The translations under genes and the position numbers were made by a program. The notes below the pieces were generated by a model that saw only the letters and a list, made by a program, of their open reading frames with translations, did no database searches and had not been told where the DNA came from. DNA of 64,000 bases from an uncultured Porphyromonadaceae bacterium (lineage in GTDB: Bacteria; Bacteroidota; Bacteroidia; Bacteroidales; Muribaculaceae), in contig CANPMT010000001.1 in the NCBI GenBank assembly GCA_947575235.1, positions 1 through 64,000 of the forward strand, read 5' to 3'. Every line of letters starts with the position of its first letter. Positions within the stretch are counted from its first letter, which is position 1. Of this stretch, positions 61,813 to 64,000 are shown one piece after another.

Positions 61813-63195
61813 ATGTCAACTAAAACCATCGATCAGGATTCCCGAATCAAGGAACTTGGCAACGAGAAAATCTGGAAACTTCTACTGAAGTACAGCCTCC
61901 CCGCCGTAGTGGGTACGGTGGTCATGGCCGTATATAATATCATCGACTCAATCGTAATCGGCCATGCCATCAACGACCCTAATGTGGTGAGCGGAATAGC
62001 CATCACATTCCCGGTGATGAACCTGGCCACTGCCCTCGGTATGCTTATCGGCGCAGGTTCGGCCACACGTATAAGCATCGTCATGGGACAGAACGACCAG
62101 CGGAAGGCGGAGATTATACTTGGCAATTCGGTGCAGCTCACGGTAATCATTGGCATTACCTACATAACCCTCTTCGCCATATTCCTCGACCCCATACTGC
62201 GGCTCTTCGGCGCCTCTCCCAATTCCCTCCCTTACGCCCACGAGTTTCTGATGTGGGTGCTCCCGGGTATGGTGCTGATGAACCTGACTTTCTCTTACAA
62301 TAATGTGATGCGTGCCACGGGCTATCCGGGGAAGGCGATGTATACAAATCTCATAGGCGCGTGTCTCAACGCCATACTCGCCCCTCTCTTCCTTTTCGGG
62401 TTCCACTGGGGCATCAAGGGGGCGGCTATAGCCACTGATATCTCGATGCTGGTGACGGCTTTCTTCGTAATGTCGCATTTCTTCCAGAAGAAGAGCACTC
62501 TGCATTTCAAACGTGGTACTTTCAAATTCAACTGGCCGGTAATCAAGTCGATTCTCTATATCGGCATGTCGCCGTTCCTTATCAACGTGGCGGGTTCATG
62601 CATAAACGCCATTGTCAACAACTCTCTGCTTGAATATGGGGGCGACAATGCCATAGCCTCGGTGGTGGTGTTCAACCGTTTCGTCACTATCTTCGTTATG
62701 ATTGTGATGGGCATATGCCAGGGTATGCAGCCTATCTTAGGCTACAACTTCGGCTCGCGGCGCTTTGACCGTCTCTTCAAGACCCTGCGCCTGGCCATCA
62801 TCTCGGCGGTGGTCTTCACGGCCACGGGCTCGCTGATCGGCGCGTTCAACCCGCGTGTTATCGCCTCGATGTTCATGCAGGATGAGGAGCAGATACAATG
62901 TGCCGTGAACTGTCTTAAAATCACTACCATGACATTCTGGATTGTCGGTTTCCAGATTGTCGGCACCAATTTCTTCCAGAGTCTCGGCATGGCGGCCAAG
63001 GCGGTGTTCCTCTCGCTCACAAGGCAGATTATCTTCATGATTCCTCTTCTGCTTATCCTCCCGAAGCATTTCGGACTGAACGGAGTGTGGAGCTGCTACC
63101 CGATCTGCGATTTCGTGGCTTCTGTGGTGACAGCCTGCATGTTGGCATGGCAGATACGACGCATCAAAAACCCCTCTAAAGTTTACAACGTATGA
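61813..63195 (+). CDS. MATE-family efflux transporter
   Basis: 460 aa from ATG 61,813; the open frame extends 30 codons upstream but that part is poor coding sequence containing a probable -7 TAACTTTG box (61,775-61,782). Twelve hydrophobic helices, with MepA/DinF-like motifs (PAVVGTVVMAVYNIIDSIVI, GMQPILGYNFGSRR). It exports cationic compounds by Na+ or H+ antiport in this family. The stop overlaps the next gene start (ATGA). Confidence 0.92.
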   Translation: MSTKTIDQDSRIKELGNEKIWKLLLKYSLPAVVGTVVMAVYNIIDSIVIGHAINDPNVVSGIAITFPVMNLATALGMLIGAGSATRISIVMGQNDQRKAEIILGNSVQLTVIIGITYITLFAIFLDPILRLFGASPNSLPYAHEFLMWVLPGMVLMNLTFSYNNVMRATGYPGKAMYTNLIGACLNAILAPLFLFGFHWGIKGAAIATDISMLVTAFFVMSHFFQKKSTLHFKRGTFKFNWPVIKSILYIGMSPFLINVAGSCINAIVNNSLLEYGGDNAIASVVVFNRFVTIFVMIVMGICQGMQPILGYNFGSRRFDRLFKTLRLAIISAVVFTATGSLIGAFNPRVIASMFMQDEEQIQCAVNCLKITTMTFWIVGFQIVGTNFFQSLGMAAKAVFLSLTRQIIFMIPLLLILPKHFGLNGVWSCYPICDFVASVVTACMLAWQIRRIKNPSKVYNV

Positions 63196-64000
63196 ATTTC
63201 GACCTTTCTATTGACCCCTGGGTATGGATCTGCCTCGCGGTGGCCGCGATAGCGGCTATCCTGGCTCTGTGGACCCGTTTCGTGCCTATCTGGCTCGCCG
63301 GATCTGCCGTGAAAGAGGAGTATGACGCTTTCGATTCACCCTCCGGGGAGATGCCTGACAACCGTTTCTACAGCGACAGGGAGAACCTCCCTATGGTGTC
63401 GGTCGTGGTGTATTCTTTCACTGAGGAGGAGGAACTCGACGCTTATCTCGAAAGGGCAATGAGCCAGGATTATCCTAACTTCGAGATTATTCTTGTGAAT
63501 GAGGGGAGTTCGGAGACCACCGCGACGCTGGCCTCCCGTCTGAAACAACAATATCCCGATAACCTCTACGTAACTTTCATTCCTCGCGATGCCCATAACC
63601 TGAGCCGACGCAAACTTGCCGAGACTGTGGGCATAAAGGCGGCCAAGGGGGATGTGGTGCTCACAACAGCATCAAACTGCATCATACCCTCGCGACGATG
63701 GCTATCCGATATGATGGAGCCTTTCGTGACGGAGCCGCAGGTGGATGTGGTGTTGGGCTATTCTCACGTTGATTTCAAGGAGATGCACGGTGCCTGGAAA
63801 TGGTACCGCCAGATGGACGCCACTCTCACAGCCTGCCAATGGCTCGGGTCGGCCGTAGTGGGGCAGCCATATCGTGGCGACTGCTATAACCTCGCCTTCC
63901 GGCGTCAGCTATTCTTCGACAACAAGGGATATTCCAAAACCATTCATCTTGTGAATGGCGACGATGATATCTTCCTGCGCGATTTCGCCACCGGCGACAA
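63192..64000 (+). CDS. Family-2 glycosyltransferase (partial, runs off the window)
   Basis: The frame is open from ATG 63,192 to the window end (at least 269 aa). One N-terminal membrane segment (WVWICLAVAAIAAILALW) is followed by a GT-A fold (VSVVVYSFTEEEELDAYLER, FEIILVNEGSSETTATLASR) and a DDD motif near the end (NGDDDIFLRDF). It probably transfers a sugar on the cytosolic side of the membrane to a cell-surface glycan. It is coupled to the MATE gene by 4 nt. Confidence 0.85.
   Translation, partial: MNFDLSIDPWVWICLAVAAIAAILALWTRFVPIWLAGSAVKEEYDAFDSPSGEMPDNRFYSDRENLPMVSVVVYSFTEEEELDAYLERAMSQDYPNFEIILVNEGSSETTATLASRLKQQYPDNLYVTFIPRDAHNLSRRKLAETVGIKAAKGDVVLTTASNCIIPSRRWLSDMMEPFVTEPQVDVVLGYSHVDFKEMHGAWKWYRQMDATLTACQWLGSAVVGQPYRGDCYNLAFRRQLFFDNKGYSKTIHLVNGDDDIFLRDFATGD

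Overview
The window looks like a chromosome segment of a gut Bacteroidales bacterium, probably close to Muribaculaceae. The evidence is the -33 TTTG / -7 TAnnTTTG promoters, the BspA-type leucine-rich repeats, the Nudix, GH3 and DUF3791 genes, the hexuronate operon layout, and mostly SD-less starts. No rRNA or marker gene is present, so the family-level assignment is inference.

Layout. (1) 1-7,120: a 5'-truncated TPR/LuxR-type regulator, a Nudix hydrolase, then a four-gene hexuronate operon (MFS transporter, uronate isomerase, mannonate dehydratase, SDR mannonate oxidoreductase). (2) 6,913-9,080: a scrapyard with a gene fragment, a broken IS630-family transposase, an intact DUF3800 gene, a candidate small RNA and another fragment. 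It ends in a 20-bp hairpin that was probably the native terminator of tRNA-Ser. (3) 9,080-43,722: a complete-looking 34.6-kb tailed-phage prophage in the 3' end of tRNA-Ser(UGA). A 21-bp direct repeat marks attL and attR, and the integrase abuts attR. It carries a divergent repressor/cro-like switch, a primase-helicase, a palindrome-rich noncoding block, protease-scaffold, capsid, terminase, fibre genes with an AT-rich leucine-rich-repeat gene, a lysozyme, portal, tape measure and distal tail genes. Between fibres and lysozyme, about 25.5-30.9 kb is an accessory island of small cassettes, most with their own promoter and terminator: an antirepressor, two copies of a small-ORF plus DUF5053-like pair, HicA/HicB, and a Panacea-type protein with a two-helix membrane partner. 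(4) 43,706-45,100: tRNA-Ser and an EamA/DMT exporter. (5) 45,165-58,307: a minus-strand, probably single operon of nine exported proteins. It has two caspase-like proteases (one TPR, one leucine-rich repeat), two paralogous transglutaminase-like proteins, a beta-propeller/OmpA protein, an LPP20-like protein, a DUF4384-like protein, a lipoprotein and a beta-barrel. (6) 58,566-64,000: two DUF3791 genes, a GH3-family protein, outer-membrane phospholipase A, a MATE exporter and the start of a family-2 glycosyltransferase.

The best candidate for an undescribed system is the 45-58 kb operon. Both caspase-like proteins keep the His/Cys dyad, both transglutaminase-like proteins keep a Cys-His-Asp set, and by eye three otherwise unrelated members share the same ~140-residue middle domain. 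This suggests an envelope-located proteolytic or crosslinking assembly. Second is the phage accessory island, where repeated cassettes share one promoter/operator-like sequence and similar terminators.

All calls were made by reading the sequence without database searches. Family names are recognition from motifs and context, and phage structural roles rest partly on gene order.
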